Source: Roseomonas mucosa ATCC BAA-692
GTDB taxonomy: Bacteria > Pseudomonadota > Alphaproteobacteria > Acetobacterales > Acetobacteraceae
Assembly (NCBI RefSeq): GCF_000622225.1
Contig: NZ_JHWD01000002.1
Span: forward strand, 248,001 to 312,000
Direction of reading: 5' to 3'
Length of the DNA: 64,000 nt
The position numbers were made by a program, and so were the translations under genes. The notes under the pieces were generated by a model, which did no database searches, was not told where the DNA came from, and was given only the letters and a program-made list of their open reading frames with translations. Positions 49,106-59,093 of this stretch are shown here, piece after piece (the stretch's first letter is position 1; each line of letters begins with the position of its first letter).

Positions 49106-50389
49106 GTGCTCGGTCAGTTGAATGAGCCCCGGCGGGTGGTCGTCACCGGCATGGGGATCGCCAGCCCGCTCGGGCTGGGCGTGGAACATGTCTGGAAGCG
49201 CCTGCTCGCAGGCGAAAGCGGCATCGGCCCGATCAGTTCCTTCGACGCGAAGGACCTGCCGGCCCGCATCGCCGGCCAGGTGCCGGCCGGCACGCGCGCC
49301 GAGGGCGGCCTGGATCTGAACGAATGGATCCCGGTCAAGGACCAGAAGAAGATGGATCGCTTCATCCATCTGGCGATGGTCGCGGCTGCCGAGGCGGTCG
49401 AGGACAGCGGCTGGGTGCCGCAGACCGACGAGGACCGCTGGGGCACCGGCGTGATGATCGGCTCGGGCATCGGCGGGCTTCCCGCCATCTACGAGACCTC
49501 GCTGCTGATCAGCCAGGGCAAGGCCAAGCGGATCTCGCCCTTCTTCATCCCCTCCGCGCTGATCAACCTGGCCTCCGGCCATGTCTCGATCCGCTATGGC
49601 TTCCAGGGGCCCAACCACAGCGCGGTGACCGCCTGCGCCACGGGCGTGCATGCCCTGGGCGACGCGGCGCGTCTCATCGCGCTGGGCGATGCCGAGGTGA
49701 TGGTGGCCGGCGGCACGGAAGCCGCGGTGGCCGAGATCGGCGTGGCCGGCTTCTGTGCCGCCCGTGCCCTTTCCACCGGCTTCAACGACCGTCCCACCGA
49801 GGCCTCGCGCCCCTGGGACAAGGACCGCGACGGCTTCGTCATGGGAGAGGGCGCGGGCGTCCTGGTCCTGGAGGAGCTGGAGCACGCGAAGAAGCGGGGC
49901 GCAAAGATCTATGGCGAGGTGATCGGCTACGGCATGTCCGGCGATGCCCATCACATCACCGCCCCGGCCGAGGGCCATGACGGTGCCTATCGCGCCATGA
50001 AGGCCTGCCTGCGCTCGGCGCGCATGACGCCCGGCGACATCCAGTACATCAACGCCCATGGCACCAGCACGCCGATGGGTGACGACCTGGAGCTGGAGGC
50101 GGTGGAGCGCATGTGGGGCGACGCGGCGGACCGGGTGGCGATGTCCTCCACCAAGTCGGCCATCGGCCACCTGCTCGGCGCGGCCGGCGCGGTGGAGGGG
50201 ATCTTCTCGCTCCTCGCCATCCGCGACAATGTGGCCCCGCCGACGCTGAACCTGCACGAGCCCTCGAAGCCCAGCGCGATCGACCGCGTGCCGCTCGCGG
50301 CGCAGGAGCGGCGGATCGACGTGGCGCTGTCGAACTCCTTTGGCTTCGGCGGCACCAACGCCTCGATCCTGTTCCGCCGGGCGCCCTGA
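49106..50389 (+). CDS. fabF: 3-oxoacyl-ACP synthase II
   Basis: Elongating condensing enzyme. 427 residues from GTG 49106, with GGGGGAAG upstream. Catalytic Cys in TACATGVHALGDA, His in NAHGTSTPMGD and His in KSAIGHLLGAAG, GFGGTNASILF at the end. Directly after acpP (29 bp). Confidence 0.96.
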   Translation: MLGQLNEPRRVVVTGMGIASPLGLGVEHVWKRLLAGESGIGPISSFDAKDLPARIAGQVPAGTRAEGGLDLNEWIPVKDQKKMDRFIHLAMVAAAEAVEDSGWVPQTDEDRWGTGVMIGSGIGGLPAIYETSLLISQGKAKRISPFFIPSALINLASGHVSIRYGFQGPNHSAVTACATGVHALGDAARLIALGDAEVMVAGGTEAAVAEIGVAGFCAARALSTGFNDRPTEASRPWDKDRDGFVMGEGAGVLVLEELEHAKKRGAKIYGEVIGYGMSGDAHHITAPAEGHDGAYRAMKACLRSARMTPGDIQYINAHGTSTPMGDDLELEAVERMWGDAADRVAMSSTKSAIGHLLGAAGAVEGIFSLLAIRDNVAPPTLNLHEPSKPSAIDRVPLAAQERRIDVALSNSFGFGGTNASILFRRAP

Positions 50390-50434
50390 AGCACCACGGG
50401 ACCTGACGGCCCGGCCCCTCTCCGCGAGGGACCG

Positions 50435-50462
50435 GGTGGCCGGACCGCGAGGACCGGCCACC
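50435..50462 (+). terminator. Hairpin after fabF
   Basis: Perfect 9-bp stem GGTGGCCGG / CCGGCCACC with a 10-nt loop, 45 bp after the fabF stop. No U-tract immediately after. Confidence 0.5.
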
Positions 50463-50621
50463 GCCGCGTTACCGGCATGTATCTTTGCCGATGCGGCTCT
50501 TTTTCTCCCCGCCCCTCTCCACTAGCTTCCGACCCATCGGCGCCGGACTGGTGCCCGTGGGCGGCCGCACGGGAACCGGACCGTCCCTCCCTCTCCCCCG
50601 AAACGAGGTTGGGCCCGCCGC

Positions 50622-51626
50622 TTGCGTCTCCTGCGTATCCTCCTGCTGTCGCTGCTCGTGCTGGCCCTCCTTGGCGGAGGGGCGGGCTGGTGGGCCTGGA
50701 ACCGCTACCAGGCGCCCGGGCCGCTCGCCGAAGGCCGTGCCATCGTGATCCCGCCGGGCGGCACCCAGGCCATCGCGGATACGCTGCGGGACGCCGGAGC
50801 GATCGGGGACGAGCGTGGCTTTGCCATGGCCGCCTGGGCCACCCGGCAGGAGGGGCCGCTGCGGGCCGGGGAATACCTCTTCCCGGCGCATGGTTCGCTG
50901 CGTGAGGTGCTGGAGGTGCTGCGCGAGGCACGGCCGGTGCAGCGCCGCCTCACCATCCCGGAGGGGCTGAACGCCAGCCAGATCGCCGCCCTGATCAATG
51001 CCGCCGAGGGCCTGACCGGCGATGTGCCGGCCCTGGAGGAAGGGGCGGTGCTGCCGGACACCTATGCCTATCAATGGGGGGACAGCCGGGCCGGGCTGCT
51101 TCGCCGGGCGGAACGCGCCATGCGGCAGGCGCTGGCGGAGGCCTGGGAGAAGCGGGCACCGGACCTGCCCCTGGCCACGCCGCGCGAGGCGCTGATCCTG
51201 GCCAGCATCGTGGAGCGGGAAACGGGCAAGGCGGAGGAGCGGGCCAAGGTGGCGGGGGTCTTCATCAACCGCCTGCGCCGGGGCATGCCGCTGCAATCCG
51301 ACCCGACCGTGGCCTATGCGGCGGCGGATGGCGGGGTGCTGGACCGCGGCCTGACCCGGGCCGACCTGGAGCGGGACCATCCGTTCAACACCTACCGCAA
51401 CCGGGGGCTGACGCCGGCGCCCATCGCCTCGCCCGGCCTCGCCTCGATCCAGGCGGTGCTGCATCCGGACGATACGGATGCGCTCTACTTCGTCGCCGAT
51501 GGCACGGGGGGGCATGTCTTCGCCCGGAGCCTGGAGGAGCACAACCGCAACGTGGCCCGTTGGCGGGCACTGACGCGGACTCCGCCCACCTCCCCCGCCG
51601 CGGTGCCGGGTACCGCGGCACCTTGA
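50622..51626 (+). CDS. mltG: Endolytic peptidoglycan transglycosylase MltG
   Basis: Cleaves nascent glycan strands and ends their growth. 334 residues from TTG 50622. N-terminal helix LRILLLSLLVLALLGGGAGWWAW, a LysM-like part (TIPEGLNASQIAALI), the YceG core GAVLPDTYAYQWG, catalytic Glu in LILASIVERETGKAEER, then QSDPTVAYA and TPAPIASPGLASIQA. Follows fabF, a conserved neighbourhood. Confidence 0.93.
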   Translation: MRLLRILLLSLLVLALLGGGAGWWAWNRYQAPGPLAEGRAIVIPPGGTQAIADTLRDAGAIGDERGFAMAAWATRQEGPLRAGEYLFPAHGSLREVLEVLREARPVQRRLTIPEGLNASQIAALINAAEGLTGDVPALEEGAVLPDTYAYQWGDSRAGLLRRAERAMRQALAEAWEKRAPDLPLATPREALILASIVERETGKAEERAKVAGVFINRLRRGMPLQSDPTVAYAAADGGVLDRGLTRADLERDHPFNTYRNRGLTPAPIASPGLASIQAVLHPDDTDALYFVADGTGGHVFARSLEEHNRNVARWRALTRTPPTSPAAVPGTAAP

Positions 51627-51642
51627 GAAGCGCCGCCGGATG

Positions 51643-51675
51643 GGACAGGTCGGATGAATAATCCGTAACCTGTCC
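51643..51675 (+). promoter_or_regulatory. 13-bp hairpin between mltG and terC
   Basis: GGACAGGT-CGGAT-gaata-ATCCG-ta-ACCTGTCC: 8 bp plus 5 bp with a 2-nt bulge and a 5-nt loop, 17 bp after mltG and 47 bp before the TerC-family gene. No U-tract. It could end mltG transcription or form part of the terC leader; it does not look like the manganese yybP-ykoY riboswitch. Confidence 0.5.
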
Positions 51676-51722
51676 TGGAACGCCGCGTTAGGCCGCCGTC
51701 ACAGACAGGATGCGTATTTTCC

Positions 51723-52487
51723 ATGGATGCGGAGATCATCGTCGCCCTCCTGGCCCTTACGGGCATGGAGATCGTCCTCGGGATCGACAACCTCGTCTTC
51801 ATCGCCATCCTGTCGAACCGCCTGCCCGTGGACCGGCGCCGCCCGGCGCGGCTGATCGGTCTGGGGCTGGCGGTGGTGCTGCGCCTGGGCATGCTGGCCG
51901 GGGTGGGCTGGCTGATCACCCTGACGCAGCCGCTCTTCGCCGTGCTGGGGCAGGAGGTCTCGGGCAAGGACCTGATCATGCTGGCCGGCGGCTTCTTCCT
52001 GATCGGCAAGGCGGTGATCGAGATCCACCACCGGGTGGACCCTGAGGCGCAGGCGGAAAGCAAGGCGGCGGGTCAGGTCATGGCGAGCTTCGGCACCACC
52101 GTGGCGCAGATCGTGATGATCGACATGGTCTTCAGCGTGGACAGCATCCTGGCCGCGGTCGGGCTGACCCAGGTGATGTGGGTGATCGTGGTGGCGATCC
52201 TGGTTTCCGTCACGGTGATGCTGCTGTCGATGGACGCGCTGTCGCGCTTCATGGAGCACAACCCGACGGTGGTGATGCTGGCCCTGGCCTTCCTGGTCAT
52301 GATCGGCATGGTGCTGGTGGCCGAGGGGCTGCACTTCCACGTGCCCAAGGGCTTCGTCTATGTCGCCATGGCCTTCGCGGCGGCGGTGGAGGGGCTGAAC
52401 GTCTTCGCCCGGCGTGCCCAGGGGAAGATGCCTGGGAAGTCAGCCGGAGAAGCGGCTACCCCCGCCCCTTCGCCGGAGCGGCACTGA
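51723..52487 (+). CDS. TerC-family membrane protein
   Basis: 254 residues, about seven helices. LTGMEIVLGIDNLVFIAI and IDMVFSVDSILAAVG hold the conserved metal-binding-type Asp residues of the TerC/YoaE family. Members relate to tellurite resistance or manganese export. The 3' end overlaps the convergent SDR gene by 32 bp. Ion specificity unknown. Confidence 0.9.
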   Translation: MDAEIIVALLALTGMEIVLGIDNLVFIAILSNRLPVDRRRPARLIGLGLAVVLRLGMLAGVGWLITLTQPLFAVLGQEVSGKDLIMLAGGFFLIGKAVIEIHHRVDPEAQAESKAAGQVMASFGTTVAQIVMIDMVFSVDSILAAVGLTQVMWVIVVAILVSVTVMLLSMDALSRFMEHNPTVVMLALAFLVMIGMVLVAEGLHFHVPKGFVYVAMAFAAAVEGLNVFARRAQGKMPGKSAGEAATPAPSPERH

Positions 52488-53238
52488 GCCAGCGGACCGG
52501 CAACGCGCCCGCCAGGCGCGCGCCGGCATAGAGGAACCAGGGATAGGCGATCCGGCCACGGCCCCGGGCGATGCCGTCCAGGGCCTTCCGGGCCGCTTCC
52601 TCGGGCGTCATCAATCCCGGCATGGGGAAGTCGTTGTGCGCCGTCATGGGCGTGCGGATGAAGCCCGGGCAGAGGACATGCACCCGGACGCCGTCATGGC
52701 GGGTGGTGGCGTCCGTGGCCTCGGCCCATCGCTGCAAGGCCGCCTTGGAGGCGCAGTAGGCTGGGGCGCCCGGCGAGGCCACGAAGGCGGCGATGGAGGC
52801 CACCACCGCCACGCGCCCCCGGATGCCGCCGGGGCCGGGCGGCTGGCCCCGCATCTGTTCCAGCGCCGGCAGGGCGGTGTTGAGCGCGCCGGCGAGGTTC
52901 ACCGCGAAGATCCGGGCGACCGCCTCCGCATCCTCGCCGCCGCCCTTGCCCGGCCCGGCCGAGACGCCGGCATTGGCGATGGCCAGGTCCAGCGGCCCGG
53001 CGGCGGCGATCCAGCCCCGCGCGGCATCGGCGTCGCGCACGTCGAAGGCGGCTTCCGTCACCCTGGCGCCCGCGGCGCGGCAGCGATCCGCCACGGCGGC
53101 GAGGCGCGCGGGATCGCGGCCGGCCAGGTGCAGGCGCCGCCCGGGCCGGGCCAGCGCCAGGGCGAAGGCCGTGCCCAGACCCGAGGAGGCGCCGGTGAGC
53201 GCCACGGACGGCCAGTTCCAGGCATCGTTCCGTCCCAT
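52456..53238 (-). CDS. SDR-family oxidoreductase
   Basis: 260 residues. Cofactor loop TGASSGLGTAFA, NAGVSAGPG, YCASKAALQRWAE with the catalytic Tyr/Lys and Ser in VVASIAAF. Resembles short-chain dehydrogenases that act on lipids or unknown carbonyls. ATG 53238 (MGRNDAWNWP). Substrate unknown. Confidence 0.88.
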   Translation of the reverse strand: MGRNDAWNWPSVALTGASSGLGTAFALALARPGRRLHLAGRDPARLAAVADRCRAAGARVTEAAFDVRDADAARGWIAAAGPLDLAIANAGVSAGPGKGGGEDAEAVARIFAVNLAGALNTALPALEQMRGQPPGPGGIRGRVAVVASIAAFVASPGAPAYCASKAALQRWAEATDATTRHDGVRVHVLCPGFIRTPMTAHNDFPMPGLMTPEEAARKALDGIARGRGRIAYPWFLYAGARLAGALPVRWLSAAPAKGRG

Positions 53239-53395
53239 CGCGCGCGATCCTTCCATCGAATTGTTCCCGGAGGTGTCCCGCCACCGGGCAGGGACCGGAA
53301 GCCCTGTGGCCCGGCCCTTTCCGCATGGCGGATTCCCGCCGCCGGACTCGGCGCCGAGCTTGCACCGGGCGCGGCGGCACGTCATGGACGGCGCC

Positions 53396-54289
53396 ATGTC
53401 CATCAACTCCATGACCGGTTTCGCCCGCATTGACGGCATGCTGCCGGATGGTGCCAGCCTCGCCTGGGAAGTGCGCAGCGTGAACGGGCGCGGGCTCGAC
53501 CTGCGGCTGCGCATGCCCAACGGGTTCGAGGGGCTGGAGACCCCGTTGCGGGAGCAGGCGGCGCGGCGCTTCGGGCGCGGCAACATCAGCGCCACGCTGG
53601 TGGTGAAGCGGGAGGACCGCTCGCTCCGGCTGATCCCCGACCCCGAGGCGCTGGAGCGGGTGCTGCGTCTGGCGCGGGAGCTGGCGGCACGCATCCCCGG
53701 CGCTCCGCCGCCCAGGCCGGAGGCGCTGCTGGCCCTGCCCGGCGTGCTGCGGACCGAGGTCCCGGAGCTGGACGAGGCCGCCGACGAGGCGCGGCGGGCG
53801 CTGGTGGCCAAGGCTTTCGAGGCAGCGCTGGAGGCGCTCCGGGAAGCGCGCCGCGCCGAGGGGCGGAAGCTGCATGCCATCCTGTCCACCCTGCTCGACG
53901 AGATCGCCGCGCTGCGCGAGCAGGCGGTGGAGGAGGCGGCGCGGCAGCCCAGGGCGCAGAAGGCGCGGCTGATGGCGACCCTGTCGGAGCTGCTGGAAGG
54001 CGAGCGCCGGGTGCCGGAGGAGCGCCTCGCCGCCGAGGTAGCGCTGCTGGCCAGCCGTTCCGACGTGCGGGAGGAGCTGGACCGGCTCGGCGCGCATGTC
54101 GAGGCGGCGCGGGCCCTGCTGCGGGAAACTGCGCCGGTCGGGCGGCGGCTGGAGTTCCTGACCCAGGAGTTCGGGCGCGAGGCGAACACGCTGGGGGCGA
54201 AGTCGGCCTCGCTGGCGTTGACGCGCCTGTCGCTGGAGCTGAAGGCCGCCGTGGAGCGGCTGCGCGAGCAGGCCGCCAATGTCGAATGA
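53396..54289 (+). CDS. yicC: YicC-family endoribonuclease
   Basis: 297 residues from ATG 53396. Starts SINSMTGFARIDG, the YicC N-terminal motif, with WEVRSVNGRGLDLRLRMP and the C-terminal DUF1732 end RRLEFLTQEFGREANTLGAKS. Some YicC proteins act as endoribonucleases. Followed by gmk, the conserved yicC-gmk order. ATG 53384 is an alternative. Confidence 0.92.
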   Translation: MSINSMTGFARIDGMLPDGASLAWEVRSVNGRGLDLRLRMPNGFEGLETPLREQAARRFGRGNISATLVVKREDRSLRLIPDPEALERVLRLARELAARIPGAPPPRPEALLALPGVLRTEVPELDEAADEARRALVAKAFEAALEALREARRAEGRKLHAILSTLLDEIAALREQAVEEAARQPRAQKARLMATLSELLEGERRVPEERLAAEVALLASRSDVREELDRLGAHVEAARALLRETAPVGRRLEFLTQEFGREANTLGAKSASLALTRLSLELKAAVERLREQAANVE

Positions 54290-54322
54290 GAAGCTGGGCC
54301 GGGTGATGCGCGGGAGGCGGGG

Positions 54323-54973
54323 ATGGCGGTGAAACGTTTGCGGCGCGGGCTCTGCCTGGTGCTGGTGGCGCCCTCGGGGGCGGGCAAGACCTCCGTTTCC
54401 CGCGCCCTGCTGGAGCAGGAGGAGGCGCTGTCGCTTTCCATCAGCGCCACCACCCGGGCGCCGCGCCCCGGCGAGGTGGAGGGGGTGCACTACCACTTCC
54501 GAACGCCGGAGCAGTTCGAGGCGATGGAGCGGGCGGGCGAGATGCTGGAAAGCGCCACGGTCTATGGCCGCCGCTACGGCACGCCCCGCGCCCCGGTGCT
54601 GGAGGCGCTCGCCGCCGGGCGCGACGTGCTGTTCGACGTGGACTGGCAGGGGCACAGGCTGATCCGCGCCGCGCTGCCGGACGACGTGGTGGGCGTCTTC
54701 CTGCTGCCGCCGAGTCTGCCGGAGCTGGAGCGCCGTTTGCGCGGGCGGGGGCAGGACAGCGACGCGGAGATCGCCCGGCGCATGGAAGCGGCGCTGGAGG
54801 ATGCCTCGCACTGGCGCGATTTCGACCATGTGCTGGTGAACGACCACTTCGCCGACACGCTGGCGGTGGTGCGCGGCATCCTGGCGGCGGCGCGGACACG
54901 GCGGGAGCGCAATCCCTGGCTCGGCGATTTCGTGGCCGATCTCGGCGGCCCGGATCCTGCTACGGCGGACTAG
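54323..54973 (+). CDS. gmk: Guanylate kinase
   Basis: Phosphorylates GMP to GDP. 216 residues; P-loop APSGAGKTSVSRAL, SISATTRAPRPGEVEGVHYHF, VLFDVDWQG and the lid region RMEAALEDASHWRDFDHVLVN. 33 bp after yicC. Confidence 0.95.
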   Translation: MAVKRLRRGLCLVLVAPSGAGKTSVSRALLEQEEALSLSISATTRAPRPGEVEGVHYHFRTPEQFEAMERAGEMLESATVYGRRYGTPRAPVLEALAAGRDVLFDVDWQGHRLIRAALPDDVVGVFLLPPSLPELERRLRGRGQDSDAEIARRMEAALEDASHWRDFDHVLVNDHFADTLAVVRGILAAARTRRERNPWLGDFVADLGGPDPATAD

Positions 54974-55052
54974 GCCGGATTAGGCCGGGGCTGGCCCGGC
55001 GGAACAGGGCCGGGATGGATGGAGCGGTGACGATGGGGATGCCAGGGGCGCG

Positions 55053-55985
55053 ATGACAGTTGTTCTCTCGATCATCGGCCCGGTCTTCATCACCATCCTC
55101 CTCGGCTACCTGGCTCGGCTGACCAACCGGATCTCGGCCGAGGGCGTGCGCGGGCTGAACGACTTCGTCTTCATGCTGGCCCTGCCGGCGCTGCTCTTCG
55201 AGGGGGCCTCGACCTCCGGCGGGCTGGGGCCGACCCTGGCCGTCTCGATCGCCTATTTCTCCGCCTGCCTGCCGGTCTATGCGCTGGCGGTGGTGCTGGC
55301 GCGGCGGCTGCGCGGGCTGCGGCTGCAGGAGGCCGGGCTGGTGGCGCTGGATGCCAGCTTCGGCAACCTGTCGATGGTGGGCATCCCGCTGATCCTCGCC
55401 GCCTTCGGGCCGGAGGGGCTGCGGAACCTGCTGGCGATCCTGGCCTTCCATTCCATCCTGATCCTGCCCATCGCCACGGTGATCGCGGAGATCGGGATGA
55501 ACGCGAAGGCTTCGCCCATCGCCATCCTGCGCTCCACCCTGACCTCCCTGGTGCAGAACCCGATGCTGCTGGCGGTGGCGCTGGGCGGGCTTTGGTCGAT
55601 CTTCCTGCCGCCGCCGCCAGACATGATCCGGCGGCTGCTGCACCTGCTGGGGCAGGCGGGCTCGCCGGTGGCGCTGTTCTGCCTGGGGGCGAGCCTGACC
55701 AGCTTCAACCTGCGGCGCGACTGGCCCGACGCGGTGCTGGGCGTGGCCATCAAGCTGCTGGTGCTGCCGCTGGCGGTCTGGGGCGCGGCTCTGTTCTTTC
55801 AGCTGCCGCCGCTGGGCACCGCCGTGGCGGTGGTGGCGGCGGCCATGCCGACCGGGGCCACGGCCTTCATCCTGGCGCGCCGCTACGCCACCGGCATGGA
55901 CCGTTCCGGCGCCACGGTGCTGCTGGCCTCGGCCCTGTCGGTGGTCACGCTGAGCGTCCTGATCGCGCTGTTCCACCAGCACTGA
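55053..55985 (+). CDS. AEC-family auxin-efflux-carrier-like transporter
   Basis: 310 residues, ten predicted helices. N-terminal [35 protein letters not shown], and the C-terminal [16 protein letters not shown] typical of bacterial AEC carriers, some of which export malonate or other carboxylates. Substrate unknown. Confidence 0.88.
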   Translation: MTVVLSIIGPVFITILLGYLARLTNRISAEGVRGLNDFVFMLALPALLFEGASTSGGLGPTLAVSIAYFSACLPVYALAVVLARRLRGLRLQEAGLVALDASFGNLSMVGIPLILAAFGPEGLRNLLAILAFHSILILPIATVIAEIGMNAKASPIAILRSTLTSLVQNPMLLAVALGGLWSIFLPPPPDMIRRLLHLLGQAGSPVALFCLGASLTSFNLRRDWPDAVLGVAIKLLVLPLAVWGAALFFQLPPLGTAVAVVAAAMPTGATAFILARRYATGMDRSGATVLLASALSVVTLSVLIALFHQH

Positions 55986-56124
55986 CGGGCGCCCTCCCCG
56001 CCCGCCTCGGCCGGGATCATGCCGCGACTGTGCGGCGGCGGGCCCGCAACCCCGGAACCCGGCCATGTGTTCGCAGGCCGTGAAGCCCGCGGCCCTCGGG
56101 TGGCGGCATGGAAAGGGGGGCGCG

Positions 56125-57162
56125 ATGGCGCGGGAGATGGTGACGGGCGCGCTGAGCGTGGTGATCACGGGGGCCTCGGCAGGCGTGGGGCGGGCGACGG
56201 CCCTGGCCTTCGCCCGGCGCGGCTGGAACGTCGCCCTGATCGCGCGGGAGGCCGAGGGGCTGGAGGATGCCCGGCGCGAAGTGGCGGTGGCGGGGGCGCG
56301 GCGGGTGATCGCGCTGCCGCTGGACGTGGCGGATGCGGCGGCGGTGGAGGCGGCGGCGGAGCGCGTGGCCCGCAGCTTCGGCGGCATCGACGTCTGGGTG
56401 AACAACGCCATGGTCACGGTGATGTCCCCGGTCGCGGCGATGTCGCCGGAGGAGTTCCGCCGCGTCACCGAGGTCACCTATCTCGGCCAGGTGCATGGGA
56501 CCATGGCGGCGCTGCGGCAGATGCGGCAGCGTGACCAGGGCGTGATCGTGGCGGTCGGCTCCGCCCTTTCCTATCGCGCCATTCCGCTGCAATCCGCCTA
56601 TTGCGCCGCCAAGTTCGCGGTGCGGGGCTTCATGGACTCTCTGCGCGTCGAGCTGCTGCACGATCGCAGCCGCATCCGGCTGACGATGGTGCAGCTTCCG
56701 GCGGTCAACACGCCGCAATTCGAATGGGCGCGCAACCGCATGGGCGAGCGTGCCCAGCCCGTGCCGCCGATCCATCAGCCGGAGGCGGTCGGCGAGGCGA
56801 TTTTCGCAGCAGCAGTGCAGCCGAAGCGCGAGGTCTGGCTCGGCTGGCCGACCCTGAAGGCGATCCTCGGCGCTATGGCGGTACCCGGGCTGGCGGACCG
56901 CATCCTGGCGCGGCAGGGCTATTCCGGCCAGCTGACGGGCGAGGCCCTGCCCGCCGGGCGGCAGGACAACCTGTTCCGGCCGGTGCCGGGGCCGCACCGG
57001 ACGCGGGGGCGCTTCAGCAGCCGCGCGTCCAGCCGGGTGCATGCGATCGAGCCGGCCCTGTTGCGGGCGGTGATCGGGGGGGCGGTCCTCGCCCTGCCGG
57101 CGCTGGCCTGGATGGCGGGGCGGCGTTCCGGGGCCCGGTCCAGGCCCCGGCTCGGGGGCTGA
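56125..57162 (+). CDS. SDR-family oxidoreductase with C-terminal anchor
   Basis: 345 residues from ATG 56125 with AAAGGGGGG upstream. TGASAGVGRATALA, NNAMVTVMSPV, VGSALSYRAIPLQSAYCAAKFAV; the N-terminal about 250 residues are a classical SDR fold. A long basic linker and a C-terminal hydrophobic segment (LLRAVIGGAVLALPALAWMAG) suggest membrane attachment. Followed after 10 bp by the GH15 gene, probably co-transcribed. Confidence 0.87.
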   Translation: MAREMVTGALSVVITGASAGVGRATALAFARRGWNVALIAREAEGLEDARREVAVAGARRVIALPLDVADAAAVEAAAERVARSFGGIDVWVNNAMVTVMSPVAAMSPEEFRRVTEVTYLGQVHGTMAALRQMRQRDQGVIVAVGSALSYRAIPLQSAYCAAKFAVRGFMDSLRVELLHDRSRIRLTMVQLPAVNTPQFEWARNRMGERAQPVPPIHQPEAVGEAIFAAAVQPKREVWLGWPTLKAILGAMAVPGLADRILARQGYSGQLTGEALPAGRQDNLFRPVPGPHRTRGRFSSRASSRVHAIEPALLRAVIGGAVLALPALAWMAGRRSGARSRPRLGG

Positions 57163-57172
57163 TCGCGGGACC

Positions 57173-59032
57173 ATGCCTGGAAGGATCGAGGACTACGCGC
57201 TGATCGGCGACCTGGCGACGGCGGCGCTGGTGGGGCGGGACGGGTCGATCGACTGGCTCTGCTGGCCGCGCTTCGACTCCGATGCGGTCTTCGCCGCGCT
57301 GCTCGGCACGCCGGAGCATGGGCGCTGGCGGATCGCGCCGGACTGGGAAGGCGGCGAGCGGCCCCATATCCGCCGCGCCTATCGGGATGGCACGCTGGTG
57401 CTGGATACGGAGTTCCGCACCGGCAGCGGCGCCGTCCGCCTCACCGACTTCATGAACGTGCGCGACGACGGCGTGTCGAACCTGGTGCGGATCGTCACCG
57501 GGCTGCGTGGCGAGGTCGCCATGCGCGGGGAGCTGGTGCTGCGCTTCGACAACGGGCGCGTCATTCCCTGGGTCTCACGGCTGCCGGACGGAACGGGCAT
57601 CCGGGCGGTGGCGGGGCCCGATCTGGTGGTGATGCGGACCGGTGTGCCGGTGCGCGGCGAGGACATGCACAGCGTGTCGCGCTTCGTGGTGAAGGCAGGG
57701 GAAAGCGTTCCCTTCGTCCTGTCCTATGGCGCATCGCACCTGCCGCCTCCGCCGCCGCTGGACCCCGGGGAGCGGCTGGCCGAGACGGAGTCCGGCTGGC
57801 GGCAATGGGCCGCCGGCTGTGCCGAGGCCGGCCCCTGGACCGATGCGGTGCGCCGCTCCGTGGTGACGCTGAAGGCCCTCACCTACCGCCCCACCGGCGG
57901 CATCGTGGCGGCGCCCACGACCTCCCTGCCGGAGAAGCTGGGCGGATCGCGGAACTGGGACTACCGCTTCTGCTGGCTGCGCGATTCGACCCTGACGCTG
58001 ATGGCGCTGCTGCGCGCCGGCTATGTGGAGGATGCCGCCGCCTGGCGGGACTGGCTGGTCCGTGCGGTGGCGGGAAGCCCGGACCAGATCCAGATCATGT
58101 ACGGGCTGGCGGGCGAGCGCCGGCTGACCGAGTACGAGGCGGACTGGCTGCCCGGCTACGAGGATTCGCGGCCGGTCCGGGTGGGCAACGCGGCCTACCG
58201 GCAATTGCAGCTCGATGTCTTCGGCGAGGTGGCGAACACGCTCTACCAGGCGCACCGGCACGGGCTGGCCTTCGACCGGCAGGCCTGGTCGTTGCAACAT
58301 GCCCTGACCGACCATCTGGCGAAGGTCTGGAAGCAGCCGGACGAAGGCATGTGGGAGGTCCGCAGCGGGCCGGAGCAGTTCACCTTCTCCAAGGTCGCCG
58401 CCTGGGCGGCAGTGGACCGGGCGGTGCGCAGCATCGAGCATTTCGGCATGCGCGGCCCGCTGAAACGGTGGCGGGCGCTGCGGCAGAGGATCCACGAGGA
58501 TGTCTGTCGGCGCGGCTTTGATCCGGAACTGGGCAGCTTCACCCGTGCCTATGGCTCGGGCGACCTGGATGCGAACCTGCTGCTGCTACCGGCGGTGGGC
58601 TTCCTGCCCTATGACGACCCTCGCGTGCGCGGCACCATCGCGGCGGTGGAGAAGCGACTGCTGCGGGGCGGGTTCCTGCTGCGCTACGCCACCGGGGAGA
58701 CGCTCGACGGGCTGCCCGGCGACGAGGGGGTGTTCCTGGCCTGCTCCTTCTGGCTCGCCAATGCCTATCACCGCACCGGGCGCAGGCATGAGGCGCTGGA
58801 CCTGTTCGGACGCCTGCTGGACCTGCGCAACGATGTCGGCCTGCTGTCCGAGGAGTACGACCCGGGGGCGCGGCGCCTGATCGGCAACTTCCCGCAGGCC
58901 TTCTCGCACATCGCCCTGGTCAACACGGCCTATGAGCTGAGCGGCCATCCTGGCGGCCGCGAGGCGGAGGACGGCCCGCCACCGGCGAGGAAGGCTGGCC
59001 GCTCACCGCCGCCGCTGGCACCTGGGGCCTAG
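57173..59032 (+). CDS. GH15 glucoamylase/trehalase-like hydrolase
   Basis: 619 residues. GRIEDYALIGDLATAALVGRD at the N-terminus, GGSRNWDYRFCWLRDS, the catalytic region KQPDEGMWEVRSGPEQF and LLSEEYDPGARRLIGNFPQAF, both with the GH15 acidic pair. No signal peptide, so cytosolic. Bacterial members hydrolyse alpha-glucans or trehalose; otsBA elsewhere makes a trehalase role possible but untested. Pro/Arg-rich tail. Confidence 0.9.
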   Translation: MPGRIEDYALIGDLATAALVGRDGSIDWLCWPRFDSDAVFAALLGTPEHGRWRIAPDWEGGERPHIRRAYRDGTLVLDTEFRTGSGAVRLTDFMNVRDDGVSNLVRIVTGLRGEVAMRGELVLRFDNGRVIPWVSRLPDGTGIRAVAGPDLVVMRTGVPVRGEDMHSVSRFVVKAGESVPFVLSYGASHLPPPPPLDPGERLAETESGWRQWAAGCAEAGPWTDAVRRSVVTLKALTYRPTGGIVAAPTTSLPEKLGGSRNWDYRFCWLRDSTLTLMALLRAGYVEDAAAWRDWLVRAVAGSPDQIQIMYGLAGERRLTEYEADWLPGYEDSRPVRVGNAAYRQLQLDVFGEVANTLYQAHRHGLAFDRQAWSLQHALTDHLAKVWKQPDEGMWEVRSGPEQFTFSKVAAWAAVDRAVRSIEHFGMRGPLKRWRALRQRIHEDVCRRGFDPELGSFTRAYGSGDLDANLLLLPAVGFLPYDDPRVRGTIAAVEKRLLRGGFLLRYATGETLDGLPGDEGVFLACSFWLANAYHRTGRRHEALDLFGRLLDLRNDVGLLSEEYDPGARRLIGNFPQAFSHIALVNTAYELSGHPGGREAEDGPPPARKAGRSPPPLAPGA

Positions 59033-59040
59033 GGCCAACC

Positions 59041-59066
59041 CGTGGCCGGACCGGAGACCGGCCATG
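59041..59066. terminator. Hairpin between GH15 and usg
   Basis: CGTGGCCGG / CCGGCCATG, 9 bp with one wobble, 8 bp after the GH15 stop. It sits between convergent genes and could work in both directions. Confidence 0.5.
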
Positions 59067-59093
59067 GGCGGGCTCCAGCGGAGAGGATGCACC

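Noticed and set aside
51627..51722. Possible manganese yybP-ykoY riboswitch before the TerC-family gene
   Set aside because: The region is only 96 bp and lacks the conserved core; it holds a single long hairpin.
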